Part shown: one piece after another, positions 33,401-48,400 of the stretch
How positions within the stretch are numbered: the stretch's first letter is position 1
How the letters are laid out: each line of letters opens with the position of its first letter
DNA from: Mugil cephalus
Lineage: Eukaryota; Chordata; Actinopteri; Mugiliformes; Mugilidae
Assembly: GCF_022458985.1 (NCBI RefSeq)
Contig: NC_061777.1
Coordinates: forward strand, 13,853,668 to 13,917,667
DNA: 64,000 nucleotides
Direction of reading: 5' to 3'
Position numbers and translations under genes: made by a program
The notes under the pieces: model-generated
What the model was told of the DNA's origin: nothing
What the model saw: the letters and a program-made list of their open reading frames with translations, nothing else
Database searches by the model: none

Positions 33401-36400
33401 TATATGTGAACATCGGCTGCAAGAGGAATGACTTCATTTTTACCATTGAAGAACTTAATGATGTCAGTGAAGTCCATGTTGTTCTCCAGGATGATGTCCC
33501 TGTACATCTCCACCAGTGCCAGGGCAATGAAGAGGACAAAGTGGCTGGAGGAGACGTACTTGGCTGCCCAGATGGTTTCCCATACTGCAAACACGTCATC
33601 GTACACCAGCTCTGGAAGACAGAAAACACAGAGGAATGGACGCTGGACTGCATCAGAGATCAGGAGAGGGGCAAAAAGAACATGTCACCCTCAAAGTGCA
33701 GCGTCTCTCTCTTTTTCAAGGTTACTATTAATCTTTTTAATAAAGTTTATAGATAAGGCCGCCTCAGTTGACCCTAAACAATACTGATACAGGTCCAGGC
33801 ATGGACCATCCACCTATCATGCACTGTTATTGTGCGGCTTGTTATTAACTATATGTCTCTGCCCCCCCTCCAACCTTTCTATGAGTGTCTCAGACCTGAC
33901 CAGCCTGTCCAGTGTCCATTACTTGAATGAACCGTCCCTACCTAAATATTATATATATATATATAAGTCTCCAACCTGCTTATAATACCTCATGTTTTAT
34001 TATATTGTGCCAGCCAACAGACCTGTATTATAACGACTATTGGCACCGATATGTGTTTTATGTCCATAGCATTTGGTATCATGTTTATTATTCAGATGCT
34101 CTGTCCTCCTCATACTCTCTTCTCATTTCTCTCTCATTCTGTCTCCAGCCGGCCGACCTATAGCAGATGGGTCCATCAATATGAGCTGGGTTCTGTTCAC
34201 GGTTTCTCTTGTTAAAAAAACAAAACATTTTTCCTTGCCACTGTCGTTAGTGCTCGCTTTTAGGGATTGTGGGTCTGGCCACGGTAAAAAAATGTCTTGA
34301 CACAATTTTGATATCACATTTTAATTTCATCTTAAGAATTTAAACTGAACTGATGTGACACATTTAATAAAAAAAATGAGCTTTACAATGATAGCCTATG
34401 GTTTAATTACAAAGCCGAAATTTAGTTCATATTAATCAGTTATTTCATTAGCCACTCCAGCAAATAGATTTTTCCAAAGATGTAACTGACTTCCAAATGC
34501 TTTCCGAGCCTTAATAACTGCATGTGTGGCTGACAAGCTGCCAAGTGGTTTGGCATGTTACCCACAAATGGAGCTCGAAGAGCGGAGTGAATCTCTCCTT
34601 CACCTAATTGGCACAAACAATTTCACACTGTGCCGTCACTTTACCTCGTTTGAAGTCTAGGAGGAACCAGCGGTAGCAGAAGTAGAAGTGGGTGTAGTCT
34701 CCGTTCTGGTGCATAAGCTCAAACAGCTCAGAGTCCAGGATCTAAACCAAGAAAGGATCAGGGGAGATTCAGGTGAGATGTAGATTTTACTTTTTTTTTA
34801 AAGTAATGAATGGATTAACGGTACGTGACCCCTAGAGTATGTGTAAAGGCTTTACTGGGGCTGTGTCACCTGGATTAGAGAGCGCATGTTTGCAAAGTGA
34901 GTATCCATAGCGCCTCCGTGTGGAAAGTTTTGATTCATTCTCTTCATGAGTTCAGTGAAACAGCTGAAAGCCAAAGCCTCTGAAAGGACGACAGAGAAGA
35001 GAGGGAGGTGGAGTGAGAATGAGAGTGGGCAAACTCTCGTTGTTGAGTCGACTGACTCGCTGTTCCATGTATAACGGTAAAAATACACTGTGGTTGGAAA
35101 TAAATAGTGACTCACCATCATCGAGAATGACTAGAAGCGGAGCCAGCAGGTCACACATGCCTTGAACGTAACCGATGTCAAGATGCCTCCAGATGTAGCT
35201 GCAAATATAGAGAGAAACAAAGTTAGATTCTCGAGGCTGCTCTTCTCCATGTGAAGTTATTTCCACATGTTTCTTCAACACAGAAGCTGCAGGAAGTAGT
35301 GAAGATGGGCTTTGAGATGTAAAGGTGCATCAGGGAGGACAAATAAGACAAAGTTTAATATTATTTAATGAAAAAAAAGTATTTGAGGATGAGGCTAGAT
35401 TAAAAAAAAAAAAAAAATCTCATTAGCAATAAATCCCATGAAAAGACCAAAATGAACATGTTAAATGTGCGTGTCTTTTATATCAGACAGTGGTGTTCAG
35501 CCCTACACCAATTAGTTCCCACTAACTGCTCATGATCACACAGATTAGTCACAACATTAAAACCACCTGCCTAATAATATGTCTCTCCTGTGACTTGTCT
35601 GGCACCAGGACGCTGGTAGTGGGAGCTTTTGCGTCCTGTGGGCTGAAGAGAGGGGCCTCTGCAGATACAATTTGAGATCTAGGGAACGTGGAGGCCTGAG
35701 CTGTTCCTGAACAGGTTTTATGGTACGCTAGACAGCAACATCCTCAAGGTGGCTAGTACCTGTCTAGGTAACATCCACATGAATACCAGGACCAAAGGTG
35801 TCTCTGCAGAATACTGCATCATAAGGAGATGCTCAGTGTCACTTCTCCTGTGTGTGGTTTTAATGTTAAAGATGAATGAGTTCTGAAGAACATCTGAAGA
35901 ACATGACGTGTTTTTTTTTTTACGTTTGACAAAATTAATGGAGCCCTGTGTAACAGAAGAATAAGATATAAAAGGCTTTGACTACAAAAGCACCAACTGT
36001 TGATAATCAATTAATTGTTAGTTTTATTTATTCTTAGGATTTTTTTAATAAACAAGATGAGGAGGGTACGGGAGTCAGATGGGTGGTGGGAAAATTTTCA
36101 TAACGCCAACAACAAGACGGGAAACAATGGGGAAATGATGTGTCTTTTGCCTTTTATCAGCTTTCATTACATTCCCGCCGCCGTCAGTCTTTTTACCTGC
36201 ACATGATGTTGCGCAGTTTCTCCAGGTTGGCAGGAGTGAAGTACCAGTAGTTTCTGTCGCAGCGCTGGACGTCCTTCTCAATGCGGTGCAGATTCAGTGT
36301 GTACAAGTCCAGAAGCTCTTGCTGAAACAAACAAAATGAGGACAATGAATGACGAACACTCGAAAGAGAGTGGATTTCCCTGAGAAAAAATGTACAAAAA

Positions 36401-39400
36401 AAAAATGTGTGCATACAGAGAAAGTACTCCCAGACGATTCTCGAGAGGTCTCTTTGTTCTTTGCACTTTCAGAATCTAAGGGAGGGTAGAGGCTCTCCAT
36501 CTCCGGCTCCTCCGACAGCATGGACTCGCTGCCCTCTGGGCTGAGCTTTGCCTGCTCCTCCTCCTGCCTGGGCACCGCGTGAGCGGCCGATTCTTCAGAG
36601 GAAGACGAGTTTTCGCAATGTCCCTTCCTGCTCCAAGGCACCATGGAAATTTTGGCTTTGGGGATCTCCTCCATCTCTATGGCTGAGGGAGACTCATCAG
36701 ACTCAGTCATGCCCTGAGCCTCATCCTTCTGAGAGGTACAGTATTTTCCTCCTGCTCGCTCTCCTGTGAAAGCGAGACTCTTTTCCACCTCTGGAGCCCC
36801 GGGAGCTTTGGGTGTTTTCACACCAGATTCTGAGTTGCCCATTTCCTTCATATTTTCCACGTTTGCTTCTTTGAGCTTTGACACATCCTCAACACTCTCA
36901 TCTCTTTGCTCACCTCTGGTTTGTGTGGCAGCCGTCATAGTATCCTCATCTGACACTTGTTTTCCTGTTTCCAAATGAGATTTTATTCCTTTAATGTCTG
37001 GGCTTTTTTCTTCAACCTTGGCTATCTCTGTTTTAACAGCTCCTGACTCCTCAATATTCTCCGTTGTTTCAGGAGGCAAACTTTTCTCTTTTTCTTCCCC
37101 GTTGCCATCTATCACCTCAGCCTTAGCGTTCTCTGCAGTTCTGGACACATCGTCTGGAGCTTTTTCCTTCCCTTCACCTTTCACCTTGCCGTCTCGTTCC
37201 TCTGTCAGACCATCACTCTCTCCCTCTGCGGGTTTGCTCTGAGATGCCTGAGGCACAGCTGCGGATCGTGGGGTTGCGTCGTGCGCAGCGCTGTCCTCCG
37301 TGCTGAAGGAGCCGTCCGACAGGCCCGAGGTGACAGAGAAGTTGCGGGAGGAAGGATGTCCGGAGTCGGGGGAGCTGGTCCCATTCTGCAGAGCTCCGTT
37401 GGGCATCTTTGGCAACTGTTTGGCCTCTTCGGTCTTGGGCTCCGTCTCAATCTGGTCCACCTCTTCCACAGACTCAAACACCTGAAAGAACAAGCCAAAG
37501 GGAAGCAGACTACTCCAGGGGAAGGGGTGGGAGGATGTGAAGAACTAGCAGGAGAGAGGAGCGCAGCAGTGGGGGAGTATCGACTCAAAATCGCGGGATG
37601 ACATGCATCGAAGTCATGAATTCTAAAATGTGGTTTAAAATATCAGTAACATGTATTTATGCAGGATGTAATGTTGTGAGGGTTTCACACCTGTGTGCTG
37701 CTGCTGGAATCACTCTGCAGGCGAGCCAGACTCTGCCTGTCTGAGCTCTGGGACGACTGGGACTGTACCAAAAAAGACATTCAAGATAATGATACATTTG
37801 TTTTATTCATACACCATACAAAGTGCATGAATGTTGCACATTAAATATGGTATTTCAGTGATTTGCTGTTTTGAACAGTTGCAGGTAATAAATAGTCAAA
37901 CTTAAAGCCTAAGACACAACAATCTGTCAAACTCATTGTTGCCATTTTCACGAGATGAGCTGGTTAAGTCCAGTAAGTAAAACCTCTTCCACCACAATAA
38001 GAGAACAAGAAAATCCCCCCATTATTATTTTTTTGTCGTTGTCAGGACAAATTGCTTGAGATGATGACTCATCTCTGTTCCTTTACACAGAGCTAATGTT
38101 GCTGTGGACAGTTTTAGTAAACCTGCTTTACCTCGTTGCTCACAGTGGAATCGTGATGGACCATCTTCTGACTGGGACTGTCCATGCTTGCCCCAGAGGA
38201 ACACTTGGCTAATGCTGCAGCATGCTGCTCCTTTTCCCGCTGGCGAACGATCTCCTCACAGCCGAGCCACTCGCGCATGGTCTGCTGGTAGCACACCCGC
38301 ACCTGGTCATCCACCTGGGACAAAGGTGAGAGATTGGGGGTTAGTGATTCAAGGGGTGGGGTGGAGGGGGGCTTTGAAAGCAAACGCATCATTGTGAAAA
38401 CAGCGAACCTCCTTCCTCTCGGACTCTGACATTCCAAACTGGTAATGACCCAGCAGGAAGGGCCACACCTCTTTACGCAGAGAGGGGTCCACGCCGCCGA
38501 AGTAGACCAGACGAAGCAGCTCATGCTCCTTGTAGGTCTGGACATACAAGACATCAGTCAACTCAGTCCTATGCACCAATCAGGGGAAACATTATGACCA
38601 CCTTCCTAATATTGTGTAGGTCTCCCTTGTTGTGACTGGTAATACAATGTTGTTAGTGGGGGCCTTTGGGTCCTATGGGTTGAGGGGAGGGGCCTCTGCG
38701 GATCAGGCCTGTTCCAGTCAGTGGTTTTAATGTTGTGGCTGATGGATGTATCATATTATTCGTTCTTGAACAGGCTCTCAATAAAGATCAAATCTTGCAC
38801 TGTCATGATTCACAAGGAACGTACCAGGGCTGCAAAATAAAGCATTTTTCATCCTTTATTCACAGTGACTCCCTGTTAATATAACTAATATCCAACTAAA
38901 CCATAGAAGTGGAGATTGACAGGACCATTAGTCACGCTCCACTGCTCTGAGACGAATGGTGTGAGCCGCATGATTAGCAGAGGATGAATATGGATGAGAC
39001 GAAAGGCTGTGTGCAGAGTGTGTCTGATGTGCGTGTGGAGACGACACCGTCTGCGGTGAATTTTTTAAAGTTTTGTTGCTGCGTACTGTGCAGTCCTGGA
39101 GGAACGTCCGCCACACGTCCGGGGTGAGCCCTCCGAAGGCGTCGCAGGGCGCGTCAGGGGCCACGATGGTGTGATTGACGAGAGCGGACAGGTGCGTGCG
39201 CACAGTGGACAGGTGACGGCAGTATGCGAGCCCTGAATGACAACGCAGTTAGTTATTTACCGCCTCCGCAGAATAAAGTGCTAATTCAAAGGAGAATGTT
39301 ATCTACGCCTTCCTCCGGCGCTTTTATTTGTGAATAAATATTAATATTTAAGTATACACAGGGAGCAATCACATACAGCCATAAAATGCCCTGGAGATGA

Positions 39401-42400
39401 TCTGGTTCTTCATGTTGTCACATAGCAGCTTCAAAGGAGTCCTGCAGGAAGATACAGCACAGATAATATTACTTATTTGGAGAAAATATTTTGACCTTTT
39501 ACGACTATGCTGCTCTATTTCTTAAAAATGCTATCATTAAACCAATCATCTAGTGCATGGTTGGTTATTCATAATATCCTCCATGCATCTAATGAAAGAC
39601 TTAGTGCTGTGTGTCTGATTTTATCAAATGATAAACTACTGCAGTGCTCCACTTAATCTGCTGTTCCTATCACCTAACTCTCCCAACACATTTAAATTCC
39701 AGTGAGTTAAATGTCATATAATTTGTCTTTCAGCTAATTGTTAGCATCTTGTACTCTTATTTCTCTTTGCTGTCCAGGGTGTCAGGTGAGTGGGTGTGTT
39801 TCCTCCTTCAAAGGCTTCTCTGTCATTATCTAGCTCAGTGTTCATCTCTCACCTCTCATGGTTGCACCCCTTGGGCGTCGCTCCTTCAGAGAAGCTCCCC
39901 TGAGAGCACAAGGAACACGACGACTTCCTGAGAGTGGGGTGCCACAACGTAGCTCCCTGATCCATCAGATCTGGAGGAGTGACTGCAGCACCCACACACA
40001 GAGAGACGCACATCGTTATCATCACCTCAAAGCTTCCATCGAGCTTTCAAGAAAAATCTCATTTGCATTCAGGTGATTTAGCAGCTGTGAAGATTTTTGG
40101 CATAAGCAGAATTGCGCTGATCAGATGCGAGTACATTTTATTTGCTCTCGATTCCTGTTAAACCGGAGATGATGCACGTAAACACTGAAGCAATCTGGAA
40201 TTGAATCTGAAAGCCATCATATTTGATTTCACTACGGAGAGAAAGCTCAACTTAGCAAGAGCTCTTCTCAGTTCAGGGGCCATATTTGATCAGTCAGTTG
40301 TCCGCCCACTGCTTGTTAAAAAGGTTGCTTGCAGTAAAAAAGGTGTGACACAATGCGGCTTTAATAAGGCGGCACGTCAATAAACTTTGCCAGAGGCGCA
40401 GGGCAGGCCAGGAGGAGGATATTAGAGGCAAGGAATTAAAGCAAGGCAAGCTGACAGATGGACAGACAAGGCAAGGTGTGACAGTTTTACAGCAGCTTCC
40501 TGTGAATGAGGGGGACTCATCGGGACAGCTGCAGGACCTCTTGGGTACAACCAGCATCCCTGTTTTGGAGGGGGACTGTCCACTCAGGTGAAGGGAGAGG
40601 GAGGAAGTCAGATGGGAAGGGTGGGTTACAGTCACTGTAACAAACAACCAGCAACATTTTTTTTTTTTTTTTTTTTTTATCATAATGCAACAATCTGGAC
40701 AAGGCCCGGGTTATTTGCTTCTCTGGATGGAAACTCACCAAACTCTGACTGGCTGTTTGGAAAGAGGATGCGGAAGACATAGTCTGTGGCCTCGTCCTCC
40801 TCCTTGTCCGAGACCGAGTCTGAGGATCCAGATCCCTGAGGAACCCTCTTCCGCAGCTTGGGGAACACCTTTCCCTGCAACGGGGAAATAAGTGCTTTCT
40901 ATCCACTGGAAAAACCCAGTTATGCCATGAAATGAAGATGATGAATGTCTGCACGATTAAGCCTATTAATAGTGGCCGTACACGCGTGGGCAGTGTTCAT
41001 TATTCAGTTTAGAGACACAAAAGGCATCCATTCATTTGAGCAGATACTTCTTGTGTGGTGGCGCAGAGAGAAAACCGAGTCACACATTCATCAGTATCTC
41101 TCCAAGCAATAATGTAATGAGGCAGTGCGCATACTTCCAAATCTAGATGTCTTTTTTATTGATTTATTGATCAGATTAGGCTGATTTAGCGTTTTAGCGT
41201 TGTTAAGAAAGTCCGTCCCTGCTCACCTTCCCCCTCTGGGACCATAGTGGAGGGTCCAGCTGGCCGTGGGGAAGCAAACCGTTCTCCAGGCAGGAGAGGA
41301 ACTGGAGCAGATGGCCTCCTCTGGGGAAGCGAAGTGGGGGTCTCTGGATCCCATCCTGACTGACCAGCACCACAGTGCCCCCACTGTCCACTACAGAAAA
41401 TGTACAGCAGACGATTTCTTTATTGCCTACATCACTGTAAAAATAATAACTATAACAGTGTTATAAGGTAAAGCACCCACCTTGTTGATGGCAGTGCAAA
41501 TACACTATCTCCTCTAGAGGGATTGTCATGGCGTAGTCCCAATAAACACTGAAAAGCATTTGTTGATTCACACGTTATCAGACTGCAAATCTCAATCGAC
41601 ATTAAGTTTAAGACAAACTAAAGAAGTGGTCGAGTCAAGAATGTGCACATACACAAGCAGATGACGTTGCCTAATGAGAGAGAAGCCGTGGACAGATGAC
41701 ACGATTCGCTAGTTTGAGGAAGGCCTGAACCACGTCTCAGTAAATAAACCATCAATTGGCTGCTGGTGCGTGGAAAAAATAATAATAAATAAATCAGCAG
41801 CATTTACTCAGCCTAGCACACCCTCAAACCAAATTACTCCAGTCACACAGGCAGCACAGAGAACAAGTAAAGAAATAACGGCGTGTTCAAACGTCTTTGT
41901 GGAGGCGCATTATTGGGTAGCTATTCTTGGCAGGAGAAGGATTGCTAATATCGTTCAATCCAGGCATGGCAGACACAATCACTATAATCATCATCCATTC
42001 GAAGGCGGTGATTTTGCACCTGCGCTCGTAGTCCAAATCTCCAACGGAGCCGTTCATGAGCTGATTGGGTGTCCATTTCAGTGTCATGAGATCAGCAGTC
42101 TGGTGCAGAGAGAGGTAACCTGGGATAGCCTCCATGTCGTCCCTCTGAAACAACCGCAACAACGGGAGATTTTATTGGAGGCAAGGAGGATGCGTCAGAA
42201 TTTGCAAGCCCCTGGGAGGCTGTGCTGAATCCGGAGAAGAAGTGAGGATGTTTTATCCCAGCATTAGCATTCATATCACATCAACAACTGTTTTGTTTTG
42301 CGAGTGGAAAAAAAAAAGAGGATGGAAGGAAAAGAAGATGCTCGCATCCACCACACATCATTTATTTCCATTTTAAGGAGGCAGGTTAAGTCTAGGACAC

Positions 42401-45400
42401 GTGAAGTTAGGTTATGTAAGCAAGCAATGTGCATTATGATTATTTAGTGAAAAAAAATCTCATTTAGGTGGAAAGCTATTGTTCTTAAGTGTAATTAAAG
42501 TGTCAAAACAATTTATAGCCGTTCGGTTCAGGGCTGTAACTTTCAATGCAATATTCCATCCATTTTTAATGACAGTTCCCAGGTGTTGGAGAGGAACCAG
42601 ACACTTACCGGTTGTACCAGCACATTGTTCTTGCCAAACAGCAGCGTCGCCCTGCTGTTTTGATGCAGCGACTCCACATATTCACGAGCCGACGGCGAGG
42701 GGGAAGGGCGCTCATCCATGCTGCTGCTGGAGTGCCGCTTCTGGATCTGCACGCATCAAATCAGATAACAGGCTCATGATCAGCATCTACTCAATCATGT
42801 GCACCAATGCGGCTTCGCTCGTTCCTCACGCCAAACACCGGCCTGCTAGTGCTCGGAGCGGACACGCAGAAATACACGTAACCACGCAGCTGTAAAGACT
42901 ATCTGGGTGTGGAAAATAGGCCTGGATGCCCTGATGACATGACGAGTGAATGAGTGTGAATGTCTCTGATATACAATGACTGTCTGTGTGCTTATGCACT
43001 CGCTGGCCACTTTATTAGGTACACCTGTTCAACTGCTTGTTAACACAAATAGCTAATCAGCCAATCAATATTTAGGCGTGTAGAGGTGAAAAAGACAACT
43101 TGCTGAAGTTCAAACCAAGCATCAGAATGGGAAAGAAAGGGGACTTAAGTGACTTTGAACGAGGTACAGTTGTTGGTGCCGGACGGGCTGCTGATCTACT
43201 GGGATTTTCACACACAACCATCTCTAGGGTTTACAGAGAAGGGTCCGAAAAAGAGGAAATATCCAGTGAGCAGCAGTTGTGCCTTGTTGATGTGACTGGT
43301 TGGAGATGATAGAAAGGCAACAGTAACTCAAATAACCACTCGTTACCACCAAGGAATGCAGAATACCACCTCTGAACGCACAACACGTCCAACCTATCAT
43401 GTCAATATGGACAAATATCTCCCAGGAATGTTTCCAACACCTTGCTGAAAGGCGCTCCAACCTTGGCCGGTGAGTGTATATGTCAGCTAATACACAGAAT
43501 AATGGCACAATTTATACACATTGCTAGCTTTAATACTTACACACAGGGCAGGCCTCTTGGTGGGAGAGTCCTGCCTGCAGTGGCCACTGTGGATGCGATG
43601 CCTTTGCACCAACTCGTCGGCAGATGGATCTGTCCAGAAGTGGTCCGCCGTCTTCATCTTTGTGTACTCCAGAGCACAAGGTCCAACTATCAACGACAAA
43701 AGAGCGCAGTTAGATTCTGTGCAGACACTGAATATACAGTCGAAGGACATGCTGCAGTTTCTGGTGCCTAAGGCACAAACAAAAATGGGAAAGAGATAGA
43801 GCCGTAAGGAACAACCTACAGTCTAACATCAAGCTTCAAAATGCAGTATCGCTGAATGAGTTTGAGCAGATGGTGAGTCCAGTCCGTCTGTGTGCAAAGG
43901 CTTTAATTGAGTTTTTCTTAGTTATGCAACTATGTGATTATACGTTGTGTTTTTGGGCTGTTTCCTCTGGAAACTGTGCTGCTGCCAGTTAAATAAAGGC
44001 GAAGTAATGTCCAAGTGGTTAAATTAAGCTGCAGTCCAAATCAGATCAGCTATCGTTGGGGGATGCACGCAGCAGATTTTGTACTAAAGGGTAGATTTTT
44101 CAAGGATGGGTAACAACAGAGAGCAGATGATCTGTCCTCTGATCCTCCACAAAGGTATAAAAGATTTTCATATCACAGGTGAGAGCTGTGGTTCCCAATC
44201 TTTCACTTGTGACCCCTGGCTACAGATAGCATGTTGAAGCCTACTCAGCCAGTTCAAAGAGTGAATTTAAATCCCTGGAAGTATTTTTTAAAATAACTTA
44301 TAAGACCTCGAACAGGCAAGATTGTCTTTTTGAGAGGGAAGGCAGCAGTAAAACTAGAATCTGCGACAAGTACACACTGTGAGAAAAATGGATGAGGTGC
44401 ACAAATAGCCTTTGGGAGAAAGAGTAGAGTAACATAATGTCCTCAAGCCAGGGTGCAGCACATGATGTTAGATGATAACAATAAATTATACAAAAGCTCA
44501 CAAGGTCTCATATCGTTACCTAACAGTGACGCAAGGATAGGTCCGTCTACAGGGTCCATTAGAACAGCCTCTTTCTCGTAGTACTTACTGGAAGACACAC
44601 GTGAAAAGGGGACTTTAGAGGGGACAGGGAAATGTTGTTACGCAGCTGAACATGATGTTATTTTCCCGCTCAACATACGTGCTGTTTTCCACCAGGTAGA
44701 GGACAATCTTGTCCAGCACCTTCTCAAACAGAGCCGTCCTGATCCACAGGTTCTTGACTCCCTGCGGGGAGAGGCTGGGCAGTCGGGGCATCTTGCGAAG
44801 GCTGTCTTGACTTTGGAGGCTCTGACTTCGTCTTCACGAGGAAAGAGACACAAGATTTTGTTAAAAATGGATTCTGATAACGGTTAAACTGCATTTGCAT
44901 CTATCTGGCAACACTAGAGATACACAATTCAAAAAGAGGCTTCTGAACATGAATTATTTAGAGGCTCCAGACAAACAGCCATTTGTTTCCAGGGCTTTCG
45001 CCGGTACAATCAAAATGGGCTTTGATACGAGCTTTGAAGTCGGCTGTCATGTGCGAGGACAAGCTGTTGATGCGCGCAGCCCCTCACTTTGTCTCGATGA
45101 TCTGCTCGAGCTCTTGGGCCTTCCTGCACAGCTCCTCGGCTGGGGCGAAGCTTTTCCCCACCTTCATGAAGAGGGCCGCTATCTTGTTGCTGCGCAGGAA
45201 GCCTGCCGCCCGCCGCTTCAGCCCGTGCAGAACACATGCCTCCACAGCAGCTGGAAAAAATACGTACTCTTTATTAATACTGTCCTCCAGGGCAACACAA
45301 CAACGGAGAAAATGCATCACAGTCACGAAATTGTGATTTTTTTTTTAAATGTTAGCAAAAAAAAAATAGTATACTTAGTATATAACAGTAACAACTTTAA

Positions 45401-48400
45401 TTTCTAACACTTGGCATAAACATTTTAAGCCAAATACTTGGCAGTGGCACACAATCGGCACCTAATGTGCTTCGTGACACAAACAATTATCCTATAAATG
45501 GTGAGTCATAAACCCACTTCAGCTGTTATTTCATCAAGATAGTCCAGTGCCAGCGCCAGTAGCCTTTTACAGGAATACTTTAACAATAAATTTTTGCACT
45601 GTTTAACTACATATTACAGCAATAGACTGCAGTGCAACGCATTTATATGTTTTCTACGTGAGCACGTGCTTGGGTTTTTTTGTTTGCACATTTTGACTGC
45701 GCATTTGCTGCAATTTCCTCTGGCTTCTGTAAATTTTTTAATTAAATCAAACTCTCACATAATCTTTTCCAGCTTATCCAGCACGCGGTAGTGAACGCAC
45801 GAGCCGACGACATGTTGACACTCTCGCACAGTCACTCGACTGCGGTGAAGAACAGACACCCTGCTTCCCTCTCAGGCCTACGTGGCAGTGCCTGGAGCCG
45901 TGTTGACATTTGAGTTCTCTTTCAGGACTAATCCTGTGGCTCCGTTCGCATGGGGTCAGGGGGAAGGCTGCGGTTGCCACGGCAACCCCTGTTGGCGGAG
46001 CGCTCAAGCTCTGGGAGAGATGAGCGGAGGGAGGGGCCACGACGACTCATCAGCATCTCCATCTTTCATCTTTCTCTTTGCCACGGCCCGCACTCCTTCA
46101 TACACGACTCCTCTTTCTCCTTCTGCTTTTTAGTGTTGTTACAACTACTTAAACGTGAGCACGGCACGGCATCGACGCAGTCAATAGATGTTTTTTGTCT
46201 TCTTCTCTGCACGTTTCCGTCCTACTTCCTCTCTTCCTGCATTTACGGCCCTCGTCTCTCACATCATTAAAAGAGCAAAGAACGTAAATGTCAGTACAAA
46301 GCGCTTCATTAAAAGGTCTCCATATACGGTTCATGCTCTTTACTCTCTCATCATTTCTGCTAACTAGTCTGCGCTCGCAAAAGTTCAAAGAGAGGAACCT
46401 TTACGCCTTTTGAAACCTACATAAGAAAATCCAGTGTGTCACGGTCTCTGCAGCGACATCAAAAAATGAAACCAACGTGCTACCTGATATATATTTTACA
46501 CATGGGAAATTATCGCTGCGGAGGACATATATAAATACACAAAGGACTCATTACGGGACTGAACTTATTTACTGAAATGAAAGGTTTCATCTGAGCTTCA
46601 AAGAAAAAGAGCACCGCGCCTGCAGGATCCGCCTTTGTACAGTCCCGCCTGGTGAAAACAGCTAACGCAGTAAATTGCTGCTAATCATCCTGTATCTGTG
46701 GCAACTGAGTGCATTAAGAGACTCACAGCACGCAGCTGACCGACACTTCACTCAGAGAAGCCAGAAGGCCTGAACAGAAGGTCTTTGTATGGACAATCTG
46801 CCAATAAGTCAGTAGGGTGAACCACAGAATTGATGACTCATTTCAACAATTTATCACTTATCTCCTGTTTGATTCTCAGTTTTTTGCTTCCAAGTGCAAA
46901 TTTTTATTGTCATCTAAACTTGAAAACACAGTAGAATAAACACACTTCCTGCCACACATGATGGTGAGTGCATGTGCATCGTTTGTGATCGATATACCAC
47001 AAGAAGGAGGGGTTTAACTCACAGGATCTGAAGGAAAACAGAAATAATTTGTGCATGGCTAAATCAAGGATTAACAGGTGATGATTAAAGCTTCTAGTCT
47101 AGTGTGCTCGACTGTGCTACTTGTCATTGTTTCTTAACACATTCCCTCCACAGCGTCCACATTACTGCCCAGGAAGCGATGGTGGAACTTAATTGCTCCC
47201 CGGTGAGCTGGCTGAGCCCCTCTCCCATCTCCATTTCCACACGCTCTCATCTCCAAACAGACCACAGCTGAAAGAGTACATGCAGTAACAAGAGCCACTA
47301 TGAGGATCACAAGGAGGAGTCAGGAGGCCGAAGACGAGCCTGGCAGATAATAATACAAAGGCGTTGAGAGGGTCATCCTGAGCTATCCATGGGGAGGGGC
47401 GCATGCATCGCAGTAGCAGAAGAGACAGACTGACCAGCAGCTGTTACAACAACAGGCTATTAGATGATCCAGCCGATAATGTCTACGCTGCAGGCCTTGG
47501 AATTACTTGACAGCATGGAAGTACTGAAGGGTAACTCAGGAAGCACATTTAGTTCTCACAATCCCGACCAAAATAATGACTTTCAGCCACAGCGTATTAA
47601 AAATCTGTGACTAATTGTTTTCATTAACACTGCAAGAGAAAATAAAACTATAAAACAGATTTGGGTTAAGCTGATTAGAGTGGTAATTTGATTTTCATTT
47701 TAAAATTCAAAAAGTAAAATCAATCGGGATAAGAATGGATCAATAAAACTTTAAAAACCGTTTCCAAAAACAAAAAATAAAATCGTTAGAAACAAAAAAA
47801 ACGCCCGGTTTTTTTTCATACCGTCAGGCCGAAAGTTGGCGTTTTCAAAGTAAGAGCACATATGACGATGGCGCTGTGTAACAGAAGTCGATGGACGTGG
47901 ATCAATACGTTGTTTTCAAAATAATAAGAGTGTCAGTGAAGGGGACATGACTGCAGAAAAATTAAGCCGCATGTTTAAGGTAAAAACTAACAATAACTAC
48001 ATACGTACGTACATACGTAATCAGGGAATAATTAGCTACTAGCTAACATTACCGTGATATGTGTGCAGAGGTGTCTGCAGATGACAAGCCTTGGTTCCAA
48101 AGACATGTTAGCCTGTGCTAGGGAAACCACAGGTAGAAGTCATATGTTTGGGCGTTCTTGCCATAAACACGGCACCGTCCTCATACGTGCTCTTACCTCG
48201 AAAACTTCCGGTTGCACAACATGAAAAAACGGCCGCTCTTTTGTTTATGTCTTCTAACGATTTATTTTTTTGTTGTATTTAGAAGCAGAATATGAAAATC
48301 AACCACTTTTGAAAATTTAGTTTATCCCTTCTCCACCCTGATGAAGAAAAATGCCTTAAATTTCCATTTTAATTTTTGAATTTTAAATTGAAAATCGAAC

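Noticed and set aside
36994-37601. Plus-strand frames opposite SGSM1 exon 19
   Set aside because: Antisense shadows of a long, compositionally biased exon.
43100-43309. Tc1-like frame considered as a functional transposase gene
   Set aside because: Only the helix-turn-helix part survives. The catalytic region is deleted and the element is about 0.48 kb.
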